A stretch of DNA of 64,000 bases from Scolanthus callimorphus (taxonomy: Eukaryota > Cnidaria > Anthozoa > Actiniaria > Edwardsiidae). Made by a program: the position numbers and the translations under genes. How positions within the stretch are numbered: position 1 is the stretch's first letter; each line of letters opens with the position of its first letter. Shown one piece after another: positions 13,901-29,100 of this stretch. Location: the NCBI GenBank assembly GCA_033964015.1, contig CM066920.1, positions 14,041,912-14,105,911 of the forward strand, read 5' to 3'. The notes under the pieces were generated by a model. The model was given only the letters and a program-made list of their open reading frames with translations, was not told the origin of the DNA and searched no databases.

Positions 13901-16900
13901 TATGCTCTATTTCACCGATAATGTAATGGTTCTCTCCCGCTATATCATAAAAGCATTAGAGCACAGCTTTCTATGACTTTATCGGTGCTTGTTATGCTGG
14001 GAGGGACACTCGAAACGTCTCTCCCAACTTCACGCCTGCTCTATTCCGCCACGTTCTGCTCTAATGTTTAATTACAAGCCTGTTAGAGGCTACAGTAAAA
14101 TAACATTTCATTTCACTTCACTTTTATTATGTATGCAACATATATATAAATGCATAGCGCAATGGCTCGGGTGTAGCATAAACTAAAGACCCTTGACTTG
14201 GGCCTCAAATGCCTCAACATTCCCGTGGATTAAAACTAATGCTTCTGGTAAGCAATTCCAAGCAATAATGGCTCTCGGTAGAAAACATTCATATGATAGG
14301 AGCATTAGGATCATAATTATATAGCCAGCTCGAAATCCCATTGTGCCGGCAGATTGATTTTTCTTGAATCGTCCAATTATTTTTAATTGGATCGCGCGCG
14401 CTCTAATTGGACAGTTCGCACTAAAATTGCACAGTTTGGGTTTGAACATGGATGTTATATAATTAATAAATAACAGGACTCCATGCTTGTCCAATTAAGA
14501 AAAAAATGGATGATTCCTCGGAACTCCAAATTGGACTCGGCCTGCGGCCTCGTCCAATTTTGGAGTTCCTCTGAATCATCCAATTTTTTCTTAATTGGAC
14601 AGCATGGAGTCCTATTATATATACAAACTATCATACAATATTTACCTGAATGCTTTGTATGGGGTGATGACCTGAAATCTGTTTCGATGACCCATGTCTG
14701 GCTTCACTGATGCAATTTTTGCCTCAATGCAGTTGATAGGCGTGTCAAATACAAAATCCTGCAATTAACGGGGTTGTGTCACGGTAATGCGAATAAATTC
14801 GTAAATACAGCTCAAAAGTTGTATGTAATCACCCCCAAATCACTTTTATCATTTCATATTAGCCTAATAAGCAATGTAAGTAAGTTTATCGGCAAGACTT
14901 TTTATGCAACTTCAAACTTTGAAAACTGTTCGTCCTAACAACATTTCAAAAACTCATTGTTGCAATCCGTTGCTATCAGCTCTGTTATAGGTTCCGTGAA
15001 GCCTACGACCATGATCGCTTTGTAAGTTAAAGGACTATTTAACAAACCTACACTAGAATTTTGGCTATCCATCAGTTATTTGGATGTTTTTTACATCACC
15101 AAAAGTGAGCTAAAATCATGACACAGCCCCTTTAAACAGAACACAGGAAGTTTCATGGGCTATGTACATTTGTACTATGTGAGATCCCGTTAGAGCAACT
15201 TTACCAGACTCCCCCTTTTGGCACTTTCTTTCCCAGGGCTCTACGCAGACGCAAAGATTCTAGCACTGCCAGCTCACTCAAAGCCCTAACTGTAGCTTTT
15301 CAGCACTTTCAGAATGAGACCCATCTCATACATTGGGAAAGTGAACTTTTATGAAATGCAAACCTCATAAGTGTCATAGTAGCAGATCTTCTCTCCTTTG
15401 ACAGCTACATATCTGAAAGAGGCACATTCATATCTTAACTGTGCATGATTAAAGATGGGAATGAATCTTCCCCGGGCATAGAGGGAGGGTGTATAATGAA
15501 CTATTACATAGCCACGTTCTATACCACACGGAATTTCTTCAGAAAACCATTCATTTGCGAACACTTCCCATGCGTGTGCCATGGATAGATTTCTGCAGAA
15601 ATTCCGTATGGTAATAGAACGAGGCTATGTAATAGTTCATAGACACCCTCCCTCTATAGGTGGGAGGATGGAGGGAGTGGGGTAGGGAATGGCAGAGGAA
15701 AGAGGGAATGGAATTTAGGACAGGGGAAGGTCTGTGGGAGGTGTGAGAAGGCGTGGGAGGGTTGCAAAGGTGGGAGAGAAGGATGGGGATGCATGAGAGG
15801 ATGGGAAGGAGGGAGAGAGGAGGGAGGTTTAGTGTGGGGGAAGGAGGAAAGATGGAGAGACGGGAGGAAGAAGGCTGGGAAGGAAAGGAAAGGAAGGAGT
15901 TAGAGAGGCAGGAAGGACAGAATAATAGGGAGGAGAAAGGGTGATTGAGGAGGAAGCAGAAGAGGTACCTTCTTTTCCAGTCGCCCACCACATTATGGCC
16001 TTGCTTTTTCAACCATCCCTGAAAGTGTAACATCAGTCAACTTAGCAGTAAGTAGTACACCTGTAGCTTTCATGCGACTAGTGTTTTGTTCCAGAGTCTG
16101 TCACACTGCATGTATGGTGCAAGCTTTGCAGGGCTCGAAATTAAAAGAAAAAAAACATGGACATAATTTTACGCTTAGTATAGAAAGCATGTGACATATG
16201 TGTAGTGTATCAGGAGGTCTAGTAACTAGATTGTTACTGCGCATGCGCGAGTTGGGCAATGCTATGTGTGCCATCCAATCTCGTACCCAGAGCCCGTGCA
16301 TCTTTGAGCCAGCGGCAAGATACAGGGCTCTGGAATAATCAATTTTTTTATACCCAAAATCTGGGTACTCTTCAGTGCGCATGCGTTTGGAACATGGCAG
16401 AATCGGCAGAATGCAGGACTAAGTTTTTTGATAGGAATCCATGCCGTTCTACTAAGAGATTTGCTTTAGAAACGATACTTAAAAGATTGGCAGCAAGGAA
16501 TTTGAGGATCACGTAACAACATGGGAAGATTTTAGATATTTTATTCGTCGATTTTAAGCATTTCCTGCTGTCAAAAGGCTCGCTTCTTCTTGGCTTCTTC
16601 TACGACTACTAATAAGTACTTACTATTGCCAAGCTACTATACATGATGGGACTACTTTCGAATTCATTTTAAAGATACTTGGAGTCTATAGTAGCCATTT
16701 TGGAGTTGTAATGTGTCTTCCTTCATGGCAGTTATCGATCGATCGTCAAGCACATTTCTAGCGTTGATGAGTCATACGATGAGTTGTGCACTCTGTAAGA
16801 AGTTATGGACGAAGGCCATCTCACGAGAGAACGGTAGGTTTATACGAACGAACGCAGAATGAAGAACGCAGAATGCTTTTACTCACAAACTTATAATAGA

Positions 16901-17312
16901 CGAGAATGTATCTACTAGGGCCTTGAAAAATGATGCAATTCCAGACTATTGGGGGTACATGTAAGAACACTAAGTGGGTGTGTGGGGAGGGGGTATTCTG
17001 TGTTTCTGTACTCTGTGGCATTATGCCTATAATCACACCATCTGTGTTTTTAACCTGAACATTGATCATGATAACACAAGACGCCCTCAACTAAATTGTT
17101 TGATAGTTTGCTATGACTAGAAAAAGCAAGAACACAAGTAAAACCTTTTATAGTAGTTGATTCTGTTTAGGCTGCATTCATTATGTATACTACAGGGGGG
17201 GGGGGGGGGGGGGGGGGCAGAGGAATTTTTTTGACAATGCAAAATTTTCAGATCCCCTCAAGGCACAACATATTTTTTACGAATCCCCCCTCTTGGTCAA
17301 AAGGAAAAAACA

Positions 17313-17351
<39 letters not shown>

Positions 17352-20300
17352 ACCCCGGAGACATTTTTTCAATTTATATTTATATCAATTTTACAAAAAT
17401 AAAGAACAAGGCTCAATTAAAAAAAAAAATACAAAGCGTAAAAATGCAAATAAAAATCCTAGGTGGCTTTACTTTTTGTGTCGGTAGTGACTTTCTACCA
17501 AGTGATCTGGTGCGGTCCTCGATTGGAGCCTTACTACACATAGGCTGAGTATCATTTATTTTGTATTTGATTGTTTGGTATGTTTTTCGTTGTGCGCGCG
17601 AAGCGCGCCGCAATTTTGACAATGAAGCTACAAGACTATTAATCAAAAGTCCAAAGCCGTTTTGTCTGGCAGACGAAAGCCACTGAGAGGACCTTTAGGA
17701 ATTGTAGTAAAACAAGAAGGCCTTTACGATGTTTTAAGTTTAATATAATTCTTTATGCGCGCGAAGCGCGCAGTTTTTTTTTTCAACATATCAGTTGAAA
17801 GAGGGTGAATACACGAGAATAGTAGTGCAAGTGATATTTCTTCAGGAAGGAGGTTCAAACTCGGTGTTCAACAATTGAGCCTTCCTTCATTTACTATCAA
17901 ACTGCACAACCTTGGTACCTTGTGAGGAGAGAAGGACATAGATCAATGATCGCTCGATCGAGCTGTGGTAAGTGTTTCGTGAGATTTTCTGTGAATAAGA
18001 ATTCCGAGCGCTGATCGACTTGATGGTGATTTGGTTCCGCGCGAGAGTTGCTGGCCTTTACCCTTCTCTCCTCTCTCCCCTCGCTACCCACCCCTTAAAA
18101 ATGCCCTCAAAATACCCCAGAACCTTTATCTCTTTATATTTCTCGCTGATTTCGATATGAGGACAAACACAAGACAATTATGTTTACTCTAACCTTTATT
18201 ATAGGACATTTTGTGTTTCAGGAGAAGATTACGAGATGCTTTTTACTATCAACTTGTGAGCCGATCGTTGCCGATCACCTAACCACCGAAGGAGTAGGAC
18301 CTCAACAATTTTAAATAACTTATTCTTTTGAATAAATGACAAGGTAACTCTGTGTAGATTACTGGATAATTGGTTATTTGATGGCGATTGATGTTTTCAG
18401 TTCACATTTTGAATTCACAGTTCAGAATAATATTATTACAATTGTTATGTATACTACTTAGTCTCTCCCTACAAAAAGGTTTTATCTGGGCCAAACCTTT
18501 TGTAATAAAACATTTTCTGCAACAACTTGGTCAAAAGACATGAAGCGTGCCCCCTAGAGTTGAATATTATTTCATTATTCCATTATTGATTTCATTATTC
18601 AATTCAAAAATGCTTTTTCAATTCAATATTAAAAATGTTACCACTGTATGCATTGCTACGCAACCTCAAAATTCAATGTTGCGATGGCGATTTTTAGCCG
18701 TCAATCAAACCAGAACATTGGATTCGGCTACTTCAGAGGGCCGACATTGATTGCAAAATCAACCAAAATGGTTTAAGCTATCCATTGGATTCCTTGACTC
18801 GGAAGGTTTAACTTTCAGGTTCAAGAAAATTGACATTACAATTTTCTTGCGTAAAATCGCCAATCGCCCAACAGTGAATTTGAGGTCGCGTAGCAATGCA
18901 TACAGTGGTAAATGTTCAAATTTGATTTCCAAATAATTATGTTACTAATTGTTCACCCAGCTTTCCAATGTTGAATTGAAAATGGCATTTTTGGATTGAA
19001 TAATGAAATGAATAATGGAATAATGAATTGAATATTCAACTCTAGGGGGGGGGGGGGGGGCACGCTTCATGTCTTTTGACTGTAAAAGTTAACAGTTTGG
19101 AAAGCAAATCCACTGTATATATTTATTTCTTTACAAACTCACATTTTGGATACAAAATTTGAAATTCACACCACAGAGAAGTTTACTCTACGACAGCTGA
19201 GTGACAACTGACGTCATGAATTTGGGGGACTTGTCAGCTTTGGAATGGTACAATATCGTTTATGGGATAAAAACCACAAAACTTTTTATTTCTCATGTGA
19301 AAATAACACAGTCACTTGTCTGTGCTCCATGCTCTTTTAGGTTTATATCAACTCATTGATGTTTAAATAATTAATCATACACATGAATTCTGGATTCTGA
19401 TTGGCTGAGAGCAGTGCTGCTTTTAGGTAACTAAGTGCCAAGAAAGGTAACAAAGTGCAAAAAATGGTTTACAGAATGCAAATTCTTTTAAATACTAATA
19501 GGATTACAAACCTCACATTAGCTGGATCCCAGATCCCTTTACATGAGCCGAAAAGTCATGATTCTGTTATCTGACACGCACAAAATTGCAGGTGCATGTC
19601 TGTAGGACTTACAACTGTTTTGATATTCTAGGCCCTAGTTCTACCTTAAGCTTATCTCTATGCTGTGCTTTTCAGAAACTGGCCAGACGAATTTCAGAAG
19701 ATGATGATGTGGATGACAAATTGAGGACAAAGCTGTGTAAAGTCATCATGAGTACATTGTAGATGAGTTCTGACGAGAGTGGGTTGGACGAAGACGGAGA
19801 GGCTCGTGTTTTGTCATGGGCTACACTTAATGACTGTGTAACTTTTTTAGCCATAATTTGGCGTGAACTACTTTGTTTCAGTTCGATTTATGATACATGT
19901 TTTTTTAGTAAGACCTCTAGCAGAAGACTGAAGTACATATATAGAAATGATACATAAATAGAAAACATATTGCAATTTTACGACAACGAATGTAGAACCG
20001 TTAGCATGGCTTTTTATTTTAGTTGTTTAGCAACGGCAACAGGTTGTCTTGCCATGTATCACTATGAATGTACATAAAATATATCATTTTAATGCATGCT
20101 CACTTGTTGCAAATACTACCGTGTGAAAACCGAGATTAAAATGAAATGGAATTCCAATACTATGTGTCACGTTTGTTAATGTGCTAGTAAAATATACTAC
20201 AAGATGATCGTATTTACAAAGGAATAATAAAAGATTAATACAGCTGAACGGAAGCAACTGAAAAGCAAGCCGAGACCGACCGTAGATAAAACTAGTATTA

Positions 20301-23300
20301 CGCATATAATCGCAAAAGTGGCGCGCGGGAAATAGAAATGGAAAAATGGGAAATAGAAATGCATGAATTGTTATAGACCTCAGTGGATTTACACTAAGTC
20401 ATCAAGACCACATAAATATGGTGAGAGCCTCGGTTTCAAGTTGAAAAAGTGGTGAATGACGAGAATGTGATAAAGCTTGAATTGAGAAAATAGACAAACT
20501 TGAGAAAACTTTCTTGGGAGGCTCCCACTGTATTTATGTGCCAGGTTGATGCCTATTCAGTAGAGAGCACAGAATGCAAAAACTGAATTTTTGGGCATTC
20601 AAAGGATATGCAATGTATAGTTTTCTTATGAGCGATCAGGAAACGATGTCCTATTTTTATTTTCTCAACTACCAAAGAAACTTTCAAAATAGAGGGAGCT
20701 TCATTCTTTTATATTCATCTCTTGCGGTGTCATTGATGTTAATTAGCAATAGAATGAGACAGTACAACTGAGCTGTGTTTTGACAAAAAAGCAAATACAA
20801 GTAAATCAAACTTGAACTTGTTATCAAGGAGAGGGAGGGGGGAGGTTTGTGGTTTCTGTCATAAACAGAGGTACATTTTATGAGCTCGAGTGGAACACCC
20901 CTACCCAACTTTGGGATGAGGCCCCCACCAAATCAGGCCTGGAAATTGTGTCTGTGTCACTTTTTGAATTCTCCCTTTTGTGACTAAAATTTTGGAAATT
21001 CTGGATGCATGGGGGGGGGGGGGGGTCAAATACGGCCTGTCCCCAGGGTACATATATTTTCTGGAATTGCCCAGTATGGAATTTGGAGGAAGAAACAGTG
21101 AAAAGCAAAATATTGGGGTGAGAGTAGTCTCTCAAAAGCAACTTAAGTGGTGACTATTTAACATTTTTGACAACCTGTGCAATTTAAGCAATCTTCAGGG
21201 TCAACAAAATTAACATAATGCCCAAGATTTATTAGAATGAACTGGAACAAACGTCTGACTTTTGGACTATTTCTACTAGAATTGCAAAATTCAGACATTT
21301 TCTAGTAGATGACTGAGTATCAAAGTCAAAAAAGGTCACCCAGTAAAACAATAAGCTAACGTATGGCCGTTACCATGTTTTCAATTCATGTAGTTCAACT
21401 TATGTGAAATGTTTATGTCTTCGATGTTTTGATAGTTGTCCTTCTTTTTTGAACAAAGTAGTAAGATAGTTTGTCTGAAATTGCGACTGAAAGCTAAGTT
21501 AATAAAAAAAGTCGACGTTTTACAAATTTTAGGACGGAAATCTATGACTTTCATTCCCTTGTGTGTTATATCTATGATATCCCTCAAGACTTACAAAATG
21601 TCTCTTTTCAGAAGAGTTAAAGTCCATGAAAGTTTAAATAAGATTACGAACTTTAAGCTTACTTAAACTTAATTTGTTTTTAATATTTTCCTTGTTTCTA
21701 CACAAGTCTTGGTTCTATGACCAGTGAAAATAAGTCTTACATTACTGTTCTTCTTCGTCACAACGGATTTCTACTTACATTAGCTACCTGGCATATGTCC
21801 AAGAAAGAGCCTAGTATTTGTTCACAATCATATACTGCTTCAAAAGCATGGCTTTCTCTTTCGTCGAAGACAAATCCATTACATGTTTGAGCTCGCCTCT
21901 GAGACCCTGTCCACACTACACCGTTTTCAAACGAAAACGGATGCTTTTTGCTCCGCATACGGCTATCGTCCACACTACAACGCCGAAAACGACCACAGAA
22001 AACGGCGAAAACAATACGAAATCGATAAGTGTGGACGCAAATCTTTTGAAAACGGAGCAAAAAGTATCCGTTTTCGTTTGAAACGGTGTAGTGGACGGGG
22101 TCTGAAACGTTGTTCGATGAAAAACGAGGTTGTGCGTAGTGCGCATGGGTAGGTAACAGCCAATCAGATTTGCTCCTCAAATTGATTATTCCAGAGCTCC
22201 GTATCTTGGCGCTGGCCTAAAAGATACGCGGGCTCTGGGAACGAGATTGTGTGCCATCAGTCTCGAACCCAGAGCTCCCTGGCTCGTCGCCTCGCAGGGG
22301 AGGCTTTGGTGACATCCATTTGAGGGCCTTCGCTGATTGGCTGAAATGGCGTGCACGCATACATAAAAGTAGCTTACAGCTGTTTTTGAGTATTCTCCGA
22401 ACTCTCGAGATCGATTTCCAACCCTCAAACTGCTTTCTGGCTTCTGTCAATCAAACTTTGAAACTCTTTGGAATAAATAGATTCAGTTATTCACCATCCT
22501 ATTGAAATGCCCCAACATACACATCTTTTACCATCTTTTTCTAAACAAATTACCCAAAATAGACCTTAGAGTTTGATTGACGGAAGCCAGAATGCCATTG
22601 GAAGTCGAACGCGAGAACAGCTGTAATCTCGCTTGTTAAAAACGTATCTGTCAAAATAACACTGGCATATGTGTTTTCAACCTATGCCTTTGACTTGAAC
22701 GCTCTAAAAGTAATTGCTAGGCGTAAAGCAACCATTTTATTTTACGCATGCGTCGGTGGATGTCACCAGAGCCTCCCCCGCAAGGTGACGAGCTGGGGAG
22801 CTCTGCGTACGAGAATGTGTGTGCCATGTGTGTTTCTACGATGCTTTGTTTATGAGTAAAAGATAATTGTTTATAGCAAGTTTGAAACCCTGAGTCGATA
22901 TCACAATATGCAATACCACATTCATGCTCAGTTTACATACAAACCTCTTTGTCTGGTTCGCTCATTCTCCCCCCAGGCTTTGCAATGGAATCATCTGCCT
23001 GTTATTGGTACAAAAATATAAGTCTCAGTCATTAATTGTCCTGCACATTCTTAGATTTCTATCATACAACCTCAGCAGTGATTGGCCGTTTTCACACTAG
23101 AGACGAACAAATTCACTGGACGGACAAATCATCTCAAGACGAACAAATCGTCTGATGTGAAAATGGGACGAACAAACTTTCAGACGAACAAATCATCTAA
23201 ATTGTTCGTCTGTTTGGCCATCTAGGAAGATGATTTTTCATAGACGATTTGTTTGTGTAGACGAACAAATCGACCAAAGTCCGACCAAAATTCACACTAG

Positions 23301-26145
23301 ACGTACAAAAGACGAACAAATTGTCAGACGATTTGTCCATCCAGACAATTTGTTCGTCTTCTTGTGTGAAAACGGCCATTGATTGTCTCCTTCTGGGATG
23401 ATTCACTGAACAGGGTAGGCTTTTTGAGCTTCTGGTCATAAACATACTGTACATTTTCCAGAGTTTCTAGTCGTGTGGTCAAAAACAGGGTATGATTTTT
23501 CACAATTTCCAGTTCCATGTCATGGCAAGGGCACTCATTTTCCGATATTTCATGCTGTCTGTCATAAACAGATTAACATTTTTGCAAGCTTGAGCAGAAC
23601 ACCCCTACCCAACTTTGGGTCGAGTAAATTCCCCTACCTCGGGGAGATTTTGCCTTATTTACTTTTGATAATCAAGTAGATAGACAGATGGACAGCAGAA
23701 GAGACTGACAAGGCATCAATACAAGGAAAACCACTTTTCACCAACTTCCAATTCCCATAATATAATGTACATATAATCGTACATACAATAAGTGGTGACT
23801 CACTCTCAACTGCAGGATGGCTGCCATAAGCGTTTGTGCCCAGAGGTTCATGTCCGCTGCAAAGGATAGATAAATGTTACATATTGTCCAGGTTCTTTAA
23901 GAAACCATGTGTCTTTTGCCAACCTTTAATCTTTTGATTAAAAAGATTACGAAACGAAACGCAAGTTCACGCAAGTCGACACAAGTTGTGACTTGCACAG
24001 ACTTGCGTTGAGATATATTTTGCGCGCATTAATGACGACATGATCACGAAAAAGAAATCTCACCCACTTTCTTGTAAATAACAGCTAGAGCGCTGACTTG
24101 TTTCGGTCATAAAACTTGCACACACTTGCGATGTGGTGGCCAAACGAGACGCAAGTTGCATAAACATTTGAACATGTTCAAAGTGGACGCAAGTGAACAC
24201 AAGTTGTCGCAAGTCCGCGCAAGTTATCGCAAGTTGGTGGCCAAACGTGTGCAAGTCAACGCAATTAGCAAAACTTGCGCGAACTTGCATTTCATTTGGC
24301 CTTAACTCAGGGGTGACAAATGAGTTCCTGAAAAACCCAGAGTCTCACTAAAATAATTGCAGAGTATCTAAATGTCACAATTTTTAACATGCATCTCATA
24401 ATCTCGCAAATAATCACACACTAATGTCAAGGTGATGTGCACCATACCTGCCAACTCTCCCAGCTTATGTGGGAGACTCCGTTATTACCCTTGGTGTCCC
24501 GGGGAAAAGTTGAAACTTTCCATATATTTACTGTACCGTACATGTATGTCTCCCGGGTAAATTTCTTGTGATTTTCTCATACAGTTCTTGTATTTGAAAC
24601 ACAATCTCCGGATTTTGGAGCTTTTCGGGTTGGCACACCGTGTGTATACATATACTGTGAAAATGGTTTCTAATTTCAGCAATTTCACTATTGATAAGAG
24701 GAAACATACTCATGGACTTTGAAGCAAGCATAAAGACACGATTTCCAGTTTCCAAGTTGAATCTTGCTCTCTTGGTCTGTAAAATATAATTCAAATGAAA
24801 TGGATAAGAGACCTTAACTTCGTGAAACTCGAACCGCCATCCTGGTGGTTTGCAATTTTTTGTCGCGCGAGTGGCCACAAATTTTCTCGCACGTACGCGT
24901 CAACTCAAAATCACTAATGTAAACTAGGTACAACTTGGCATGTGTGCTAAAATCATGACCTGCTCCCTTAGAGCGGATTTCACATGACTGTCGTGAAAAC
25001 AATTGCAATTGAGCAATCACTAGTCAATCAGAATCGAGAGAAATCACAGCTTGCTCCTAAATGGCTTTTCTCTCAGCCATCACAAGCCGAACCAATTACT
25101 AAGTAATTATGCAATTGTATTTACTAAAGAATTTGATTGGCTGAGAAAAACGAGTAGCCAATGAGGACGCAAAGCAATCGCAATTACATAACAAGTGTTG
25201 ACAGTCATGTGAAATCCGCTCTAAAGCCAAATAATGATCAAGGGAATAGGGAAGGAACCGACTTACATCAGTAGATTCCATCACAACATTCTTCATTTGA
25301 GCAACTGGTATGATATGAAGAGATTCCGTTGACTCCTACAAAGAAACATTTTTCGTAACATAATTGTGAGTGTTATCATGTTTCTACTCAACACATTATG
25401 GTACTACATGTACCTATGGTACTGTCCTTCTTCCAAGAGTCCATAAAAAGAAAGAAAGAACTGCCAGTCATCTGACATCATCCATAACAATGCTCAAATA
25501 TGTCCAACTAGATATACAGTACAGTCTGGATGTATGTTAACACTTACACGCGTGTAGTGTGCGTGGAGTATTACACGAAAAGTGCGTGTAGTTTTCCTTT
25601 GTTATGAAGGAATGCAGATGACTTGAATAAGCTTGTCGAATGAATCGGCGCAAACAGTTGTGCAACAATGTTCAATATTGTTGCATCCGTTTGAGGCGTG
25701 TGTTGACAGTTGTTGTGACTTGTTGCATGATGTTGAACGATGTTTGAAACCCGTCAAACTTTTGGCGCAACAAGCTTCAACTTTTCTTTTGTCCTGTGAC
25801 CAGCGAAGCATAACACAACAAAGTTGTGTTCGTTTGCGCTGAACTCTCAACAAAGTTTGACTCGCGAACGCGCATTGTATACTGTATCCATAGAAATAGA
25901 GTGTAAACAAATAGGTTTTGCCCAGAATGCATCGCATCGCCAGCGAGGCGAAAACAGTGTTGAGACGTGTTGTATTCGTTTGCAGCGACGCGCAACATTG
26001 AACAACATACGAACTACATTGTTGCAGCAACAAAGTTGAGAAATGTTGAGTCCGTTTGCGCCGGGCATGTTCGGCAACGTAACCTTCCGAGCCGACAGTT
26101 TAGTTTAACGTTGGAAAAGCCTTTGATAACAATTCAAATAAAAAA

Positions 26146-26176
<31 letters not shown>

Positions 26177-29100
26177 AGCGGGTACGAAGTCGTGGGTAGC
26201 GGGTACGAAGTCGTGGGTAGCGGGTACGAAGTCGTGGGTGTGGGTTCCAAGTCGTGGGTAGGGATTTTTCGGATTTTTTAATTAAGTGTTTGCGAAAAAT
26301 ATTTTTAGTATAATTCATATGATTCAAGTGACTTTTAAGATTTTCAAAAAACATTCGCGTTAAGGGGGTATTTTTTTAGTTCTCGTAATAAAGTGCCGCG
26401 CTTGGTGTCTTCATCAAAATCCCAAAAGGGAAAATAAAAGGCAATCTTGCAACTGTTGTGAAAACTGCTTTTATTCCTTTGCTTTCGATAATGACTTGGT
26501 GATTTCGTGTACAAGTAAAATGCTCAGCACCGCCTTCCGCCATGCGCTGAAGAGGAAAATGTGTGATTTTTTTTGTAAGCGTTCGCGCAAGAGTTTGACA
26601 CGATATCTTTTTGGGGACGCCAAACGAATTTCGATTCACAGCCTACAGTCTCCCGCTATATTACTCAGTGTTGACCTATTCTCTGGAAACTTGTCCAGAT
26701 CTAAAAGAACAACTTGGAGCGATCATTGCTTCCGTCTCGTCGACACAATCTCCTCTGCCAGCATGAATGATCTCGATCCATGTCGCGATCGTTTAATTTC
26801 CTATATATCATTTAAATAATCCAGGTCGTCCGTTCTTTGCGAGATAAAAAAAAGTGAAGCTTCTACTTGAGTGAGTATACTTAAATCAAACGGATGAGCT
26901 TGAAGGTGGTTGAAACCCACATCCTTCAATGCCAGGGTCTCCAAGCCCAAGTAGAACGCGGCTGATGAGTAAAAACAGTCTCCGTCGCCTGGGGGATCGT
27001 GAATAATCTGAAACCCGAGCTTTCTAGGTGTTTTTGAATGTGCGAAAATTGCTGGTACAACATCCGGTTATTTATATTCATTGACTCGGATCGGAATCTC
27101 CGGTGCATTTTTCCTTTGACCAGGAAAATGCCTTGCAAAAACTATGATACCATAATATAAATGATTTGTCATATTTCGCGGCTTGAAAGCATCGGATATA
27201 GCGCGGCACTTTATTAGAACTAAAAAGATACCCCTTAACGCGATTTTTTTGTCAAAATCTCAAAAACCACTACCCACGACCCACGACCATAAGTCAAACT
27301 CTAAAAAAACCGATCGCGATGAAACTTGTACCAAATTAATCTATGACACCTATCGAATACGTTTTAGACATTTTTTTCAAATGCGAAATTTCCAGCGCGA
27401 CTTCCCTCTAGAACTTTGCGTTTGAAGTTTACATGATAACTTCTAATAAACAACGGATCGCGTTTAATCTTGTATCCATTAATCTTTGAGACCTAGCGAG
27501 TGCGTTTTTAACAGTATTTCCGATGAGAAGTTTCCAGCGCGATGGAAAATAGCGCACAAACAGTATGTCAGATCAAGGAGGTTGGTCAGATTAAGTACAA
27601 AAAATTAAATCCTGCTCTGTATTAGTTTTAATTATTATTTATGTGCTGTGTTTATTATTGCACCATTTGCCTGAGGGCCTGGAAATTCAACACAGAGTGA
27701 GGCTCCAATTATGAGGTTTATTAGTTGTGTAGTGGGTTAGTAAGTTGTGAGACTGCATGGAGGATGGGCAAATTCTAATGTCCCCATTGTTCTTTAAATC
27801 ATCACTCTGGTTCAGGTTAGTGTAGTGCATGTGAGAGACGGGACCTCTGGTTCAGGTTAGATATAATGCATGTGAGATGGGACCTACGGTTGAATGTCCT
27901 TATCTGAGAACCATCAGGGCTTCTGGCAGGTCGCAGGAAAAAAGAAAAATTTTGCGGGAGTTTTAGGGTCAAATTTGCTGGAGTTTTGTGGTTTCGCTGA
28001 TTGACCAAATTTCGCTGGTCCACAACCATGCAAATACCAGAAGCCCTGAACAATTTGTCAGAGCAAAGGCAGCATCTTCCAAAATTATTCAGAAAAAGAC
28101 CCGATTCCATTACACATGCATATATTGTTCTTGTCCCTTCTAATATTTTGTTACATTAGAAAAATAACCATTTCCAGACACTGGCATTCCGTTGGATTGT
28201 TTATACAGTGTATCAGTTTACCACATTGTACAGTACCTTATTTCGGAAGTATTTCAAGAAATTTCCATCAAACTCAAACCATCGCTCCTTCCAGCCCTTG
28301 TTATTTTGCTGCCTGTACGATGAAGATAATAAATTTTTATACCTTAACATGATTAACACAATTCCGTTTTCATCACGACCACGACCCTGTAGGGTAAACC
28401 AATTGGTAGGGTAAATATCGGTTGATAGGGTATATATCAGTAGGGCATACAATTTTAACTATTCGGTAGGTCTATGCATGGTTGGATATAAAAATAAAAA
28501 ATACTCCTCGGTCCAAAAATACCTTAGAATACCAAAATTGTGAGATGTTTATTTGTGGTTGTACATTGTAGCATCTTCAGCATACCACTTTAGTTTAAAA
28601 AAACACTTAAGGTTACTGAGAACCTTTGCGCACATTGTTCGAAAAAAAAAATCATACACGTCCTTAGTTTAATCAAAATATGACAACCTATATATCGTTG
28701 GAAAGCTTATAGAATTGACTAGCGGGCTATGGTAAAAAGAAATCACTTATCGATACCTGTATTTGTTTTTAAAAACATTGATTAAATATTTTGGTGTGCT
28801 ATTTTCACGAGCTAACGCTTTCGAACTGCTGGACCATGACTCCCAAGTAACATATTGTTTTAATCCTTAAAGGTGTTTCTCAAAAACCGTGTCTGCGATT
28901 TTTTAAATTTTGTTTACCGTATTTACCTGTATATAAGACGCACCCGTATATAAGACGCACCTTGAATTTTGAGGTCATTTTGGCAAAAAAATCAATTTCT
29001 AAAGATTTTCAATTTGTATTTCGTGCAACAGCACTTCCATAAAGAAATCACATGAAAAATAGACTGGCAGTAAATGGAAAATGACAATATAAACATGAGG

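Noticed and set aside
15551..16033. 160-codon minus frame starting with the PH2 segment
   Set aside because: Only the first 16 residues are exon; the rest is translation of the pyrimidine-rich intron tract.
22671..22859. Small frames around 21.8-22.9 kb
   Set aside because: They come from MITEs with GTCCACACTACACC and CCAGAGCTCC ends; no domains or splice partners.
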